Of a DNA stretch of 23,077 nucleotides, positions 1 through 6,962 are shown in pieces. Each line of letters begins with the position of its first letter. The stretch's first letter is position 1. Both the position numbers and the translations under genes were made by a program. Source of the stretch: an uncultured Chloroflexota bacterium (GTDB lineage: Bacteria; Chloroflexota; Limnocylindria; Limnocylindrales; CSP1-4); NCBI GenBank assembly GCA_903924005.1, contig CAIXZV010000052.1, positions 1 through 23,077 on the forward strand, in the 5' to 3' direction. A model generated the notes under the pieces. That model worked only from the letters and a program-made list of their open reading frames with translations, did not search any database and had not been told where the DNA came from.

Positions 1-2
1 AG

Positions 3-1796
3 AGCAGCAAGGCCATCGGCTACCCGATCGTCCGCGACATGGACGTGCTCATGTACGAGCGCCAGGACGGCATCGGCTTTGAGGTTGGCTCGTACGCCCA
101 CCGCTCCATCCTGCACGACCCGGAGACCATCCCCTCCAACGAGAAGGCAGCCCTCTCGCCCACGGAGTTCCCGTTCACCCCGGAGGACTTCGATCCGCAG
201 ATCGAGGACGCGCTTGAGCTCTTCCCCGAGATCCTCGGTGACGAGAAGGTTGGCCAGAAGTACGCCATCAACGGCCTCATCGCGTTGACCCCTGACGGCA
301 TGCCGGTTCTGGGCGAGACCCCCGAGGTCAAGGGCCTCTGGGCTGCGGCTGCGGTCTGGGTCAAGGAAGGCCCGGCCGTCGGCAAGGCCGTTGCGGAGTG
401 GATGGTCCACGGCGAGTCCTCCATCGACCTGAACCAGTCGGACATCTCCCGCTTCCACGCGCACCAGAAGACCCGCCAGCACACGAAGGCACGCGCCTTC
501 GAGGCGTTCCCCAAGACCTACGGCATCGTTCACCCGGCCGAGCAGTACCTGTCGGACCGGATGCTGCGCAAGACGCCGATGTACGACTGGCAGAAGGCCC
601 ACGACGCCGAGTTCTTCGAGGTTGCCGGCTGGGAGCGCGCGCAGTGGTACAAGTGCAACGCGCCGCTTGTTGAGAAGTACGGCGTCAAGACGCGGCCAAA
701 CGAGTGGGACGCCCGCTGGTGGAGCCCCATCATCAACGCCGAGCACCTCGCCATGCGCGAGACGGCCGGCATCTTTGACCTCTCGGCGTTCGCCATCTTC
801 GACATCCTCGGCGTGGGCGCCCTCGCCAGCGTCCAGGGCGTGGCGATGCGCCAGATGGACGTTGCGGTGGGCAAGGTTGTCTACACCCCGGTGCTCTCAG
901 AGACCGGCGGCTTCAAGAGCGACCTCACCATCATGCGTCTCGCCAAGAACCACTTCCGGGTGGTCACCGGCGGCGCCCACGGCATGGCCGACCTCAAGTG
1001 GTTCAAGGACAACCTGGCGCCGATGGCGTCCATCGTTGACCTGACCACTGCCTACACGACGATCGGTGTCTGGGGCCCGCGTGCCCGGGACATCGTCCAG
1101 GCCCTCACCCGTGTGGACATGAGCCACAAAGCCTTCCCGTTTGGCACCTGCCGCGACGTGGAGATGGGCTCGCAGATTGTGCTTGCCTCGCGCATCAGCT
1201 ACGTGGGCGACCTGGGCTGGGAGCTCTACGTGCCGATGGAGCAGGGCCAGCGCCTCTGGGACGAGCTCTGGACTGCCGGAGAGAAGCACGGCCTGACCGC
1301 GTGCGGCATGGGCGTGTACGGCACCACCGGCCGTCTGGAGAAGGGCTACCGCGCGTACGGCGCGGAGCTGGACAACGATTACAACACCGCTGAAGCGGGC
1401 ATGGTCCCGCCGAAGATCAAGGACGCGGACTTCATCGGCCGCGATGCCGTGATCCGCCAGATGGAACAACCGCTGTCTGCGGTCTGCTGCATCCTGACGG
1501 TTGACGACCACACCTCGGCTTCGGGCGAGAAGCGCTACATGCTTGGCCGCCAGCCAATCACGATGCCGGACGGCACGCCGATTGAGGATTCGAAGGGCCG
1601 CCGTTCCTACGCGAACTCCGCGGGCGCCAGTCCGTCCACGGGCAAGCACGTTCTTATGGGCTACCTCCCGCCTGCTCTGGCCGTCGTCGGCACGAAGTTG
1701 GCGGTGGAATACTTCCAGGAGCACTACCCGGTGACCGTTGCGGTGGCCGGCGCGGGCGCCCTGTTTGACCCCGAGAACCTCCGAATCCGAGGCTGA
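3..1796 (+). CDS. Dimethylglycine/sarcosine dehydrogenase-like flavoprotein with GcvT domain (5' truncated by window edge)
   Basis: The frame is open to the left edge, so 597 residues are visible. The family is usually about 810-850 residues, so the Rossmann FAD-binding end with the flavin-linking His lies outside. The visible part begins in the FAD/substrate domain (ALTPDGMPVLGETP, then GLWAAAAVWVKEGPAVGKAVAEWMVHG). It continues into a GcvT-like module from WERAQWY and MRETAGIFDLS to YVGDLGWELYVPM and GRLEKGYRAYGAEL, and ends in a GcvT C-terminal barrel. The acidic folate-site residue of T-protein is retained as Asp in KSDLTIMRL. Family members oxidise N-methyl groups, pass electrons to ETF and form methylene-tetrahydrofolate. 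The etfB and etfA genes follow directly, which fits ETF as acceptor. The exact substrate cannot be read from sequence. Its C-terminus resembles the partial gene at the right edge. Confidence 0.9.
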   Translation, partial: SSKAIGYPIVRDMDVLMYERQDGIGFEVGSYAHRSILHDPETIPSNEKAALSPTEFPFTPEDFDPQIEDALELFPEILGDEKVGQKYAINGLIALTPDGMPVLGETPEVKGLWAAAAVWVKEGPAVGKAVAEWMVHGESSIDLNQSDISRFHAHQKTRQHTKARAFEAFPKTYGIVHPAEQYLSDRMLRKTPMYDWQKAHDAEFFEVAGWERAQWYKCNAPLVEKYGVKTRPNEWDARWWSPIINAEHLAMRETAGIFDLSAFAIFDILGVGALASVQGVAMRQMDVAVGKVVYTPVLSETGGFKSDLTIMRLAKNHFRVVTGGAHGMADLKWFKDNLAPMASIVDLTTAYTTIGVWGPRARDIVQALTRVDMSHKAFPFGTCRDVEMGSQIVLASRISYVGDLGWELYVPMEQGQRLWDELWTAGEKHGLTACGMGVYGTTGRLEKGYRAYGAELDNDYNTAEAGMVPPKIKDADFIGRDAVIRQMEQPLSAVCCILTVDDHTSASGEKRYMLGRQPITMPDGTPIEDSKGRRSYANSAGASPSTGKHVLMGYLPPALAVVGTKLAVEYFQEHYPVTVAVAGAGALFDPENLRIRG

Positions 1797-1799
1797 GCT

Positions 1800-2564
1800 T
1801 TGCGAGTCCTTGTCTGCATCAAGCGGGTACCGGCCGTTGCGGGCCGGATCACGCTGACCGACGGTGACCGGGCCATTGACGCCCGGTACCTCGGGTTCAC
1901 CATCGGCCCCCACGAGGAGTGCGGGGTTGAGGAGGCCGTCCGCCTGATTGAGGCGCACGGCGGCGAATCGGTCGTGCTCACCCTTGGCCCGGCCGAGGCA
2001 ACCGAGCAACTCCGCGACGCCATGGCGCTGGGCATCTCACGCGCGATCCACCTCGTCACGGACGGCGAGGAGTGGGACGGGCAGTGCGCAGCGGCGGCCA
2101 TCGTTGACGCCGTGCGCGCTGACGAGGCGGCCAACGGCCCGTTTGACCTGATCCTCCTCGGCAACGAGGCGGCCGACTCGGGCGGCTACCAGGTGCCCGC
2201 CCGTCTCGGACGAGCGCTTGGGCGGCCCGCGGTGGCCGGGATCAAGGGCCTCGCCGTTGCTGACGGCAAGGTCCGTCTTGAGCAGGAGGCCGGTGGCGGC
2301 CGCGATGTCTATGAGGTGGCGCTGCCCGCCGTGGTCAGCGTGCTTGAGGGCATCAACCTGCCGCGGTACCCCTCGGTGCCCGGGCGCATCCGCGCCAAGT
2401 CCAAGCCCATCGCCCCGTCGTCGCCTGTGCGACCGGAGCAGCGTCTGGCGATGATCCGTCTCGTGGTCCCTCAGACGTCAGCCACCGAGGCCGTCGTCCT
2501 GGGCAACGGCCCGGACGCCGCACCGGCGGTTGTGGACATGCTGGCCAGCCTGGGGGTGCTCTAG
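1800..2564 (+). CDS. etfB: Electron transfer flavoprotein beta subunit (pair 1)
   Basis: This 254-residue protein has the usual EtfB length and layout. The N-terminus is MRVLVCIKRVPAVAG. A VEEAVRLIE helix follows, then the nucleotide-site region FDLILLGNEAADSGGYQVPARLG, and a conserved LPAVVSVLEGINLPRYPS stretch. The start is TTG. It lies 3 nt after the preceding stop, with GAGG 7 nt upstream, and no better in-frame start was seen. EtfB binds AMP and with EtfA forms the soluble carrier that takes electrons from flavin dehydrogenases to ETF:quinone oxidoreductase. The tight spacing with the upstream dimethylglycine dehydrogenase-like gene and the downstream etfA indicates one transcript and probably a dedicated acceptor. 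It is clearly different in sequence from the second EtfB at 9535-10317. Confidence 0.93.
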   Translation: MRVLVCIKRVPAVAGRITLTDGDRAIDARYLGFTIGPHEECGVEEAVRLIEAHGGESVVLTLGPAEATEQLRDAMALGISRAIHLVTDGEEWDGQCAAAAIVDAVRADEAANGPFDLILLGNEAADSGGYQVPARLGRALGRPAVAGIKGLAVADGKVRLEQEAGGGRDVYEVALPAVVSVLEGINLPRYPSVPGRIRAKSKPIAPSSPVRPEQRLAMIRLVVPQTSATEAVVLGNGPDAAPAVVDMLASLGVL

Positions 2565-3548
2565 ATGCGTGCCGTGCTCTGTCTCGTCACGGTTGCCGAC
2601 GGGGCCGCTGCCAGCGGCGTCGCCGACGAGGTCTCGCTCCAGGCCCTGGCCGCCGCCTCCGCGCTTGCCTCCGGCGGCGCGGTCCACGCGCTTGTCATTG
2701 GCGAGGGCGGTGCGTCCGCGGCCGCAGACCTTGGCGCCTGGGGTGCCACGCAGGTCCACGTCGCAACGCATCTCGCCCTGACCTCCTTTGCGCCCGACGC
2801 CTGGGCGCGCATCCTGGCCGACCTCGCTGACACGCTTGGCGTGGCCGCGGTGGTGGGCCCGGGCTCAGATGCCGGCAACACCGTGCTTGCACGGGTGGCC
2901 GCGCGTCTGGACCTGCCGTTCGCGGCCAACTGCACGGCCGTTGTGCCGGGCGACACGGTTGTCGTCACGCGGGCGCGCTGGGGCGGCTCCCTCCTTGAGG
3001 AAGCCGCGATCAACGCGCCGCGCGCCATCCTGACAACCCAGCCCCACTCGATCGCCAAGACGTCCACCGGCGGCTCCGCTGCCGTGGTCACCTTTGCACC
3101 GACGCTTGACGATGCGGACCTTGCGGTCCGTGTGGTTGGGCATGTCGAGGCGGCCAAGGGCGGCGTCTCGCTGGCCGAGGCCAAGATCGTCGTCTCGGGC
3201 GGTCGCGGCGTCGGCTCCACGGATGGGTTTGCGCCCATCGAGGAACTGGCGGGTCTGCTTGGCGCGGCCGTGGGCTGCTCCCGCGCCGTGACCATCTCGG
3301 GCTGGCGCCCGCACACCGACCAGGTTGGCCAGACGGGCACGAAGATCGCGCCCGACCTGTACATCGCCTGCGGGATCAGCGGCGCCACGCAGCACATGGC
3401 CGGCGTCAAGGGCGCCAAGACGATCCTTGCCATCAACAAGGACCACGAGGCCCCCATCATGACCGGCGCCGACTACGCAGTGATCGGCGACCTCGCGACA
3501 GTCGTTCCGGCGATCAGCGCGGCCATCCGGGCGCGCCGCACGGGGTAG
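2565..3548 (+). CDS. etfA: Electron transfer flavoprotein alpha subunit (pair 1)
   Basis: This 327-residue EtfA starts at ATG immediately after the etfB TAG, with no spacer, which suggests translational coupling. The C-terminal FAD domain is diagnostic: SGGRGVGSTDGF, then DQVGQTGTKIAPDLYIACGISG, then TQHMAGVKGAKTILAINKD and EAPIMTGADYAVIGDL. The N-terminal alpha/beta domain is Ala-rich and variable, as is normal. The protein carries the FAD of the ETF heterodimer and would accept electrons from the flavoprotein encoded two genes upstream. A strong hairpin follows within 30 nt, so this is the last gene of the left operon. Sequence alone does not show whether this ETF is an ordinary or a bifurcating type; nothing points to bifurcation. 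Confidence 0.95.
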   Translation: MRAVLCLVTVADGAAASGVADEVSLQALAAASALASGGAVHALVIGEGGASAAADLGAWGATQVHVATHLALTSFAPDAWARILADLADTLGVAAVVGPGSDAGNTVLARVAARLDLPFAANCTAVVPGDTVVVTRARWGGSLLEEAAINAPRAILTTQPHSIAKTSTGGSAAVVTFAPTLDDADLAVRVVGHVEAAKGGVSLAEAKIVVSGGRGVGSTDGFAPIEELAGLLGAAVGCSRAVTISGWRPHTDQVGQTGTKIAPDLYIACGISGATQHMAGVKGAKTILAINKDHEAPIMTGADYAVIGDLATVVPAISAAIRARRTG

Positions 3549-3574
3549 CTCCCGGCGCGTTCCTTCGCAACCTC

Positions 3575-3612
3575 AAGACCCCCGCGGGCACAACGCCGGC
3601 GGGGGTCTTCTT
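3575..3612 (+). terminator. Intrinsic terminator after etfA
   Basis: A perfect 11-bp inverted repeat (AAGACCCCCGC at 3575-3585 and GCGGGGGTCTT at 3599-3609) closes a 13-nt loop and runs into a pyrimidine-rich TTCTTCTGTCT tail. It lies 26 nt after the etfA stop and would end the partial dehydrogenase-etfB-etfA transcript. Confidence 0.8.
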
Positions 3613-3632
3613 CTGTCTGCCCTTATCGCCGT

Positions 3633-3915
3633 TTCGGCCGGAATGCCCGCCACGCGAGCGTTACGGAACAACCGCAGCCGGGCGCTGTGCTTCGCGGCCA
3701 CTCCTCGTGCGTGGCGACGCGTCTGGTGCCCGTGCCGCGTTCCGAAATGCTCGTGTGGCGGGCGCTATTCGAGCCTGCCCCGGCTAACGCTCGCTTGGCG
3801 GGCATTCCGGCCAAGCTGTGCCGACCAGAGCCCATATCGCTCGTGGCATGGGCATTCCGGACAAATGGCCGAGCCGATGTTCCAGAACGCTCGCCAGGCG
3901 CACATTCCGGGGCAA
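3633..3915. repeat. Cluster of five ~37-bp degenerate extragenic repeats, one inverted
   Basis: Five related copies fill most of the gene-free stretch after the terminator. One is inverted at 3633-3669. Four are direct, at about 3739-3775, 3777-3814, 3831-3864 and 3879-3915. The shared pattern is GTTCCnnAA, then CGCTCGnnTGGCG, then GGCATTCCGGnCAA. Copies 1 and 3 form a 28-bp inverted repeat with one mismatch (3636-3663 against 3785-3812). The cores of copies 3, 4 and 5 start exactly 50 bp apart (3788, 3838, 3888). Copy 2 is the most degenerate in its right half. I saw no clear copy elsewhere in the window. The layout resembles REP-like extragenic repeats. Function unknown. Confidence 0.7.
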
Positions 3916-4001
3916 GCCCAATGTGGCTCGGCGCCGGCTGGGTCTTGACGCGTCGCGGGGGCGCGAAGACTATGACCACGCCACCACCACTGGGGGAACA
4001 C

Positions 4002-4403
4002 ATGCGCAATTGCATCGGGCTGACCATTGTTGCCGCGGTTCTTGTGGTGGCGTGCGCCTCGCCATCGCCGAAGGAAACCCAGGCCCCGTCGCCAACGGCC
4101 CCGTCGCCAACGGCCCCGTCGCCAACGGCCCCGTCGCCAACGGCCCCGTCGCGCACCCTGCCCGCGCTGGCAGTTGCCTGTGACCAGGCGGGCGGCTACT
4201 CGGCGGAGTGCCTGGCGGTTGCGGCGGCAGCCGCCAAAGTTGTCCCGATCTCGCTTGACGCGGGCATCCGCGCGGACGTCATCAGCAAGGGCACCTGGTG
4301 GCACGTGGTGTTCACCACGTCGTCGGGCCAGCAGGCGTCGGCCGATGTGGTCTGGAGCCCCGTGGGCACCCTCGCCGGCGTCAACGGCGCGGCCGGACCG
4401 TAG
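4002..4403 (+). CDS. Small predicted lipoprotein with tandem Pro-rich linker, function unknown
   Basis: The encoded protein has 133 residues. The N-terminus MRNCIGLTIVAAVLVVAC is a lipoprotein signal peptide with a VVAC lipobox, so Cys18 would be lipidated. A (PSPTA)4 linker follows at about residues 28-47. The remaining ~85 residues form a small domain with ACDQAGGYSAECLAVAAAAA and a KGTWWHVVFTTSSGQQASADVVW stretch, which I do not recognise. The ATG at 4002 was chosen because GGGGGAA sits just upstream and the lipoprotein signal begins there. An in-frame ATG at 3972 lacks a good ribosome-binding site. The gene is monocistronic, preceded by the repeat cluster and convergent with the next gene. 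It has no evident link to the catabolic operons. Confidence 0.65.
   Translation: MRNCIGLTIVAAVLVVACASPSPKETQAPSPTAPSPTAPSPTAPSPTAPSRTLPALAVACDQAGGYSAECLAVAAAAAKVVPISLDAGIRADVISKGTWWHVVFTTSSGQQASADVVWSPVGTLAGVNGAAGP
4084..4152 (+). repeat. 15-bp in-frame tandem repeat in the lipoprotein gene
   Basis: The unit CCCCGTCGCCAACGG occurs four times without a mismatch (4084-4143), followed by a nine-base partial fifth copy. Each unit adds five residues (PSPTA) to the linker after the lipid-anchor Cys. Identical copies suggest recent slippage and likely length variation between strains. Confidence 0.95.
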
Positions 4404-4424
4404 GGGCGCCAACCCCGGACATGG

Positions 4425-4443
4425 AACCGCCCCGGGCGGTGTT
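4425..4443. terminator. Weak hairpin between convergent genes
   Basis: ACCGCC (4426-4431) and GGCGGT (4435-4440) form a 6-bp stem with a 3-nt loop, extendable past one bulged base. It lies in the 90-nt gap between the convergent lipoprotein gene and the dehydrogenase gene ending at 4494. There is no T-tract, so a terminator role is only plausible. Confidence 0.3.
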
Positions 4444-4493
4444 CGCACCCGAGGCGGCATCCAATATCAGTGCAGGGGCAACCCCCCCGCGGG

Positions 4494-6923
4494 TTAGGCG
4501 CGGAGGCGCTCGTTCGACGGGTCGTACACCGACGCCGGGATCACCTCGGCGGCGCGGCGCTCGCCCAGGAGCATGATCTCAAGCTTGGTGCCCGCGGCGT
4601 CAAACCCGCTGTCCACGTACGCGAAGCCCAGCGACAGCCCCGTCGCGTGGCCGTAGCCGCCCGACGTGGTCACGCCGATGACCTTGTCGCCCGCGAAGAC
4701 CGGCTCGCCGCCGCGGATGTCGTAGTCGACAGCATTCACGCGCACGGTCACGAGATGCGTGATGGCCCCGGCAGCCTGCACGCGCTCCACCGCGGCCCGG
4801 CCACGGAAGTCGTGGTCAAGCTTGACGAAGCGCAGCATGTTGGCTTCAACCGGCGTGATCTCGTTGGTGAGCTCGGCGCCAAGACCCGCGTACGACTTCT
4901 CGATGCGCAGGCTGTTCATGGCGTACAGGCCAAAGTCCGCGATGCCGAACTTCTCGCCCGCATTCCACACGGCTTCGTACACCGCCACGGCGTCCGCCAT
5001 GCGGACATGCAGCTCCCAGCCCAGCTCGCCCACGTAGTTGACCCGCAGTGCGCGCACCGGGCGCCCCGCAACGGTGATCTCCTGCGCGGTGAGCCACGGG
5101 AAGTCCGCTGACAACAGCGATGCCGACGTTAGCCCGGCCAGCACGTCGCGCGTCCGCGGCCCGGCCACGATGAGCGTCGTCCAGTCAGCCGTGACGTTGT
5201 TGATCGCCACGTCCTCGCCGTCGCGGACAGCCCAGCGGAGCAGGTCTTGGTCGCGGTGGTAGGCCGTTGCGCCCGACAGCAGCAGGAACTTGTCCGCCGC
5301 CAGCCGCGTGATGGTGAACTCGGTGATGAACCGGCCGTTGTCCGACAGCGCGTGGGCAAGCACGATGCCGCCGTCACGCTTGGGCATCCGGTTGGCGCAG
5401 ACGCGGTGGAGCAGCGCTTCAGCGTTGGCTCCGCTGACCTCAATCTTGGTGAAGCCCGGCAGCTCCATGATGCCCACGCGCTCGCGAACGGCGGCGCACT
5501 CGGCAGCCACCACGGGATGCGCGTTGGTGCGGCGCATCGTGGCGGTCTCCTCGATGCCGCCGGCGAACCACTTCGGCCGCTCCCAGCCAAAGCCCTCGGT
5601 GAACACGCAGCCCTTGGCCAGCAGCACGGGATACAGCGGCGACGCCTTGGCGGGACGCGCGTCCTGGCGCTCCTCGCCGGGCGGGATCAGCCGGTACATG
5701 TCCCAGTACTCGCGATGCGCCTTGGCCGACGCGTACTCCTGATCGCAGTACTCGCCATAGCGGCGCGGGTCCATGCCCGCCATGTTGATCTCGGCGTCGC
5801 CGTGGACCATCCACTGGGCGAGGTACCGCCCGCAGCCCGGGCCCTGCGCAATGCCGATGCCCGTGCCGGTGGCCAGCCAGAAGTTGCGCACGCCCGGCGC
5901 CGGCCCAACCAGGGGGTTGGAGTCGGGGGTGTGCGAGATGGCCCCGTTGACCACGCGCTTGATGCCAAGGTCACCCCAGAGCGGCATGCTCTCAAAGACC
6001 TTCTCCAGGTACGGCGCAATCCGCTCAAGCTGGGGCGGGAAGAGCTCGTTGGTGGACTCCCAGGCCGGGCCGTGCGGCTCCTTGCCGGGTTCGCGCCACG
6101 CCTCCTCGGTGTCCTCACCCTCGTAGATGCCGATGAGCCCGCTCTTCTGCTCCTGGCGGTAGTACGAGGAGGCAAACGGGTCACGCATGACCGGGATCTC
6201 GCCGTCGCGGGCAAGGAACTCCGGCACCGCGTCCGTGATCACGTACTGGTGCTTCATATTGGCGTAGTTCGTCTGCACGCCAAGCCAGGCGCTGACGCGG
6301 TCCGCGTAGCACCCAGCCGCGTTGACCACGTGCTCGGCCTTGATGTCGCCCTGGTCCGTGGAGACCCTGAACTCGCCATCGGTCGCCTGCGTGATGCCGG
6401 TGACGAGGCAGTGGCGCACGATGGTGCCGCCCAGCCGCTTGGCCTCAAACGCCATGGCGTTGCACGCGGATGACGGATCCACATACCCGTCATCGAGCGT
6501 CCAGGCGCCGGCCAGCACGCCCTCGGTGGTCACAAACGGGTTGATCTTCTTGATCTCGTCAACACCGATGACCTCCATCCGGAAGCCCATCAGCTTCGAG
6601 ACGCCCTCAACCTTCTTGAACTGCTCAAGCTCCAGCTGGTTGGTGGCAAAGCGGATGCCGCCCGAGGCGTGCCAGCCCGTGGGCATGCCCGTCATCGATT
6701 CGAGCTTGGCGTACAGCTCGTTGCTGTAGGCGTGGACCTTGGCCAGGTTGTAGTCCGCGATGAAGCTTGGGCACTGCCCGGCTGCGTGCCAGGTGGAGCC
6801 TGACGTCAGCTCGCCCTTCTCGATCAGGACGACGTCCGTCCAGCCCTCAAGGGCCAGCCCGTAGAGAAGGCTGATGCCCATGACGCCACCACCGACGATG
6901 ACGACGCGTGCCTGCGACTGCAT
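4494..6923 (-). CDS. Dimethylglycine/sarcosine dehydrogenase-like flavoprotein with GcvT domain
   Basis: This is a full-length 809-residue protein. The Rossmann motif VVIVGGGVMG lies at about residues 7-16. The SGSTWHAAG motif at 41-49 contains the His (H46) that in this family carries covalent FAD. A conserved KHQYVIT motif with H225 follows, in the region of the substrate-site His of dimethylglycine oxidase. A glycine-rich FAD stretch (ATGTGIGIAQGPGCGRYLAQWM) sits near 351-372. The GcvT module runs from about 440 to 690 (VNYVGELGWELHV, NSLRIEKSY) and the C-terminal barrel from about 715 to 809. Start: ATG with AAGAGG 7 nt upstream, 39 nt after the MttB-like gene, so probably co-transcribed. 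The GcvT position that is Asp in the other two visible GcvT cores here is Glu (E535, ITEFTITRL). It probably oxidises an N-methyl amino acid; the substrate is unknown. Confidence 0.92.
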   Translation of the reverse strand: MQSQARVVIVGGGVMGISLLYGLALEGWTDVVLIEKGELTSGSTWHAAGQCPSFIADYNLAKVHAYSNELYAKLESMTGMPTGWHASGGIRFATNQLELEQFKKVEGVSKLMGFRMEVIGVDEIKKINPFVTTEGVLAGAWTLDDGYVDPSSACNAMAFEAKRLGGTIVRHCLVTGITQATDGEFRVSTDQGDIKAEHVVNAAGCYADRVSAWLGVQTNYANMKHQYVITDAVPEFLARDGEIPVMRDPFASSYYRQEQKSGLIGIYEGEDTEEAWREPGKEPHGPAWESTNELFPPQLERIAPYLEKVFESMPLWGDLGIKRVVNGAISHTPDSNPLVGPAPGVRNFWLATGTGIGIAQGPGCGRYLAQWMVHGDAEINMAGMDPRRYGEYCDQEYASAKAHREYWDMYRLIPPGEERQDARPAKASPLYPVLLAKGCVFTEGFGWERPKWFAGGIEETATMRRTNAHPVVAAECAAVRERVGIMELPGFTKIEVSGANAEALLHRVCANRMPKRDGGIVLAHALSDNGRFITEFTITRLAADKFLLLSGATAYHRDQDLLRWAVRDGEDVAINNVTADWTTLIVAGPRTRDVLAGLTSASLLSADFPWLTAQEITVAGRPVRALRVNYVGELGWELHVRMADAVAVYEAVWNAGEKFGIADFGLYAMNSLRIEKSYAGLGAELTNEITPVEANMLRFVKLDHDFRGRAAVERVQAAGAITHLVTVRVNAVDYDIRGGEPVFAGDKVIGVTTSGGYGHATGLSLGFAYVDSGFDAAGTKLEIMLLGERRAAEVIPASVYDPSNERLRA

Positions 6924-6962
6924 GGTGTTACCTCTTCAGGGTGTCGTGGGTGGGGGTGTCTG

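Noticed and set aside
3633..3915. CRISPR array
   Set aside because: The repeats are degenerate, one is inverted, and three of the intervals are mostly repeat rather than unique spacer; no cas genes are present.
3687..4001. N-terminal extension of the lipoprotein reading frame
   Set aside because: It consists of the extragenic repeats. The lipoprotein signal peptide and ribosome-binding site place the start at 4002.
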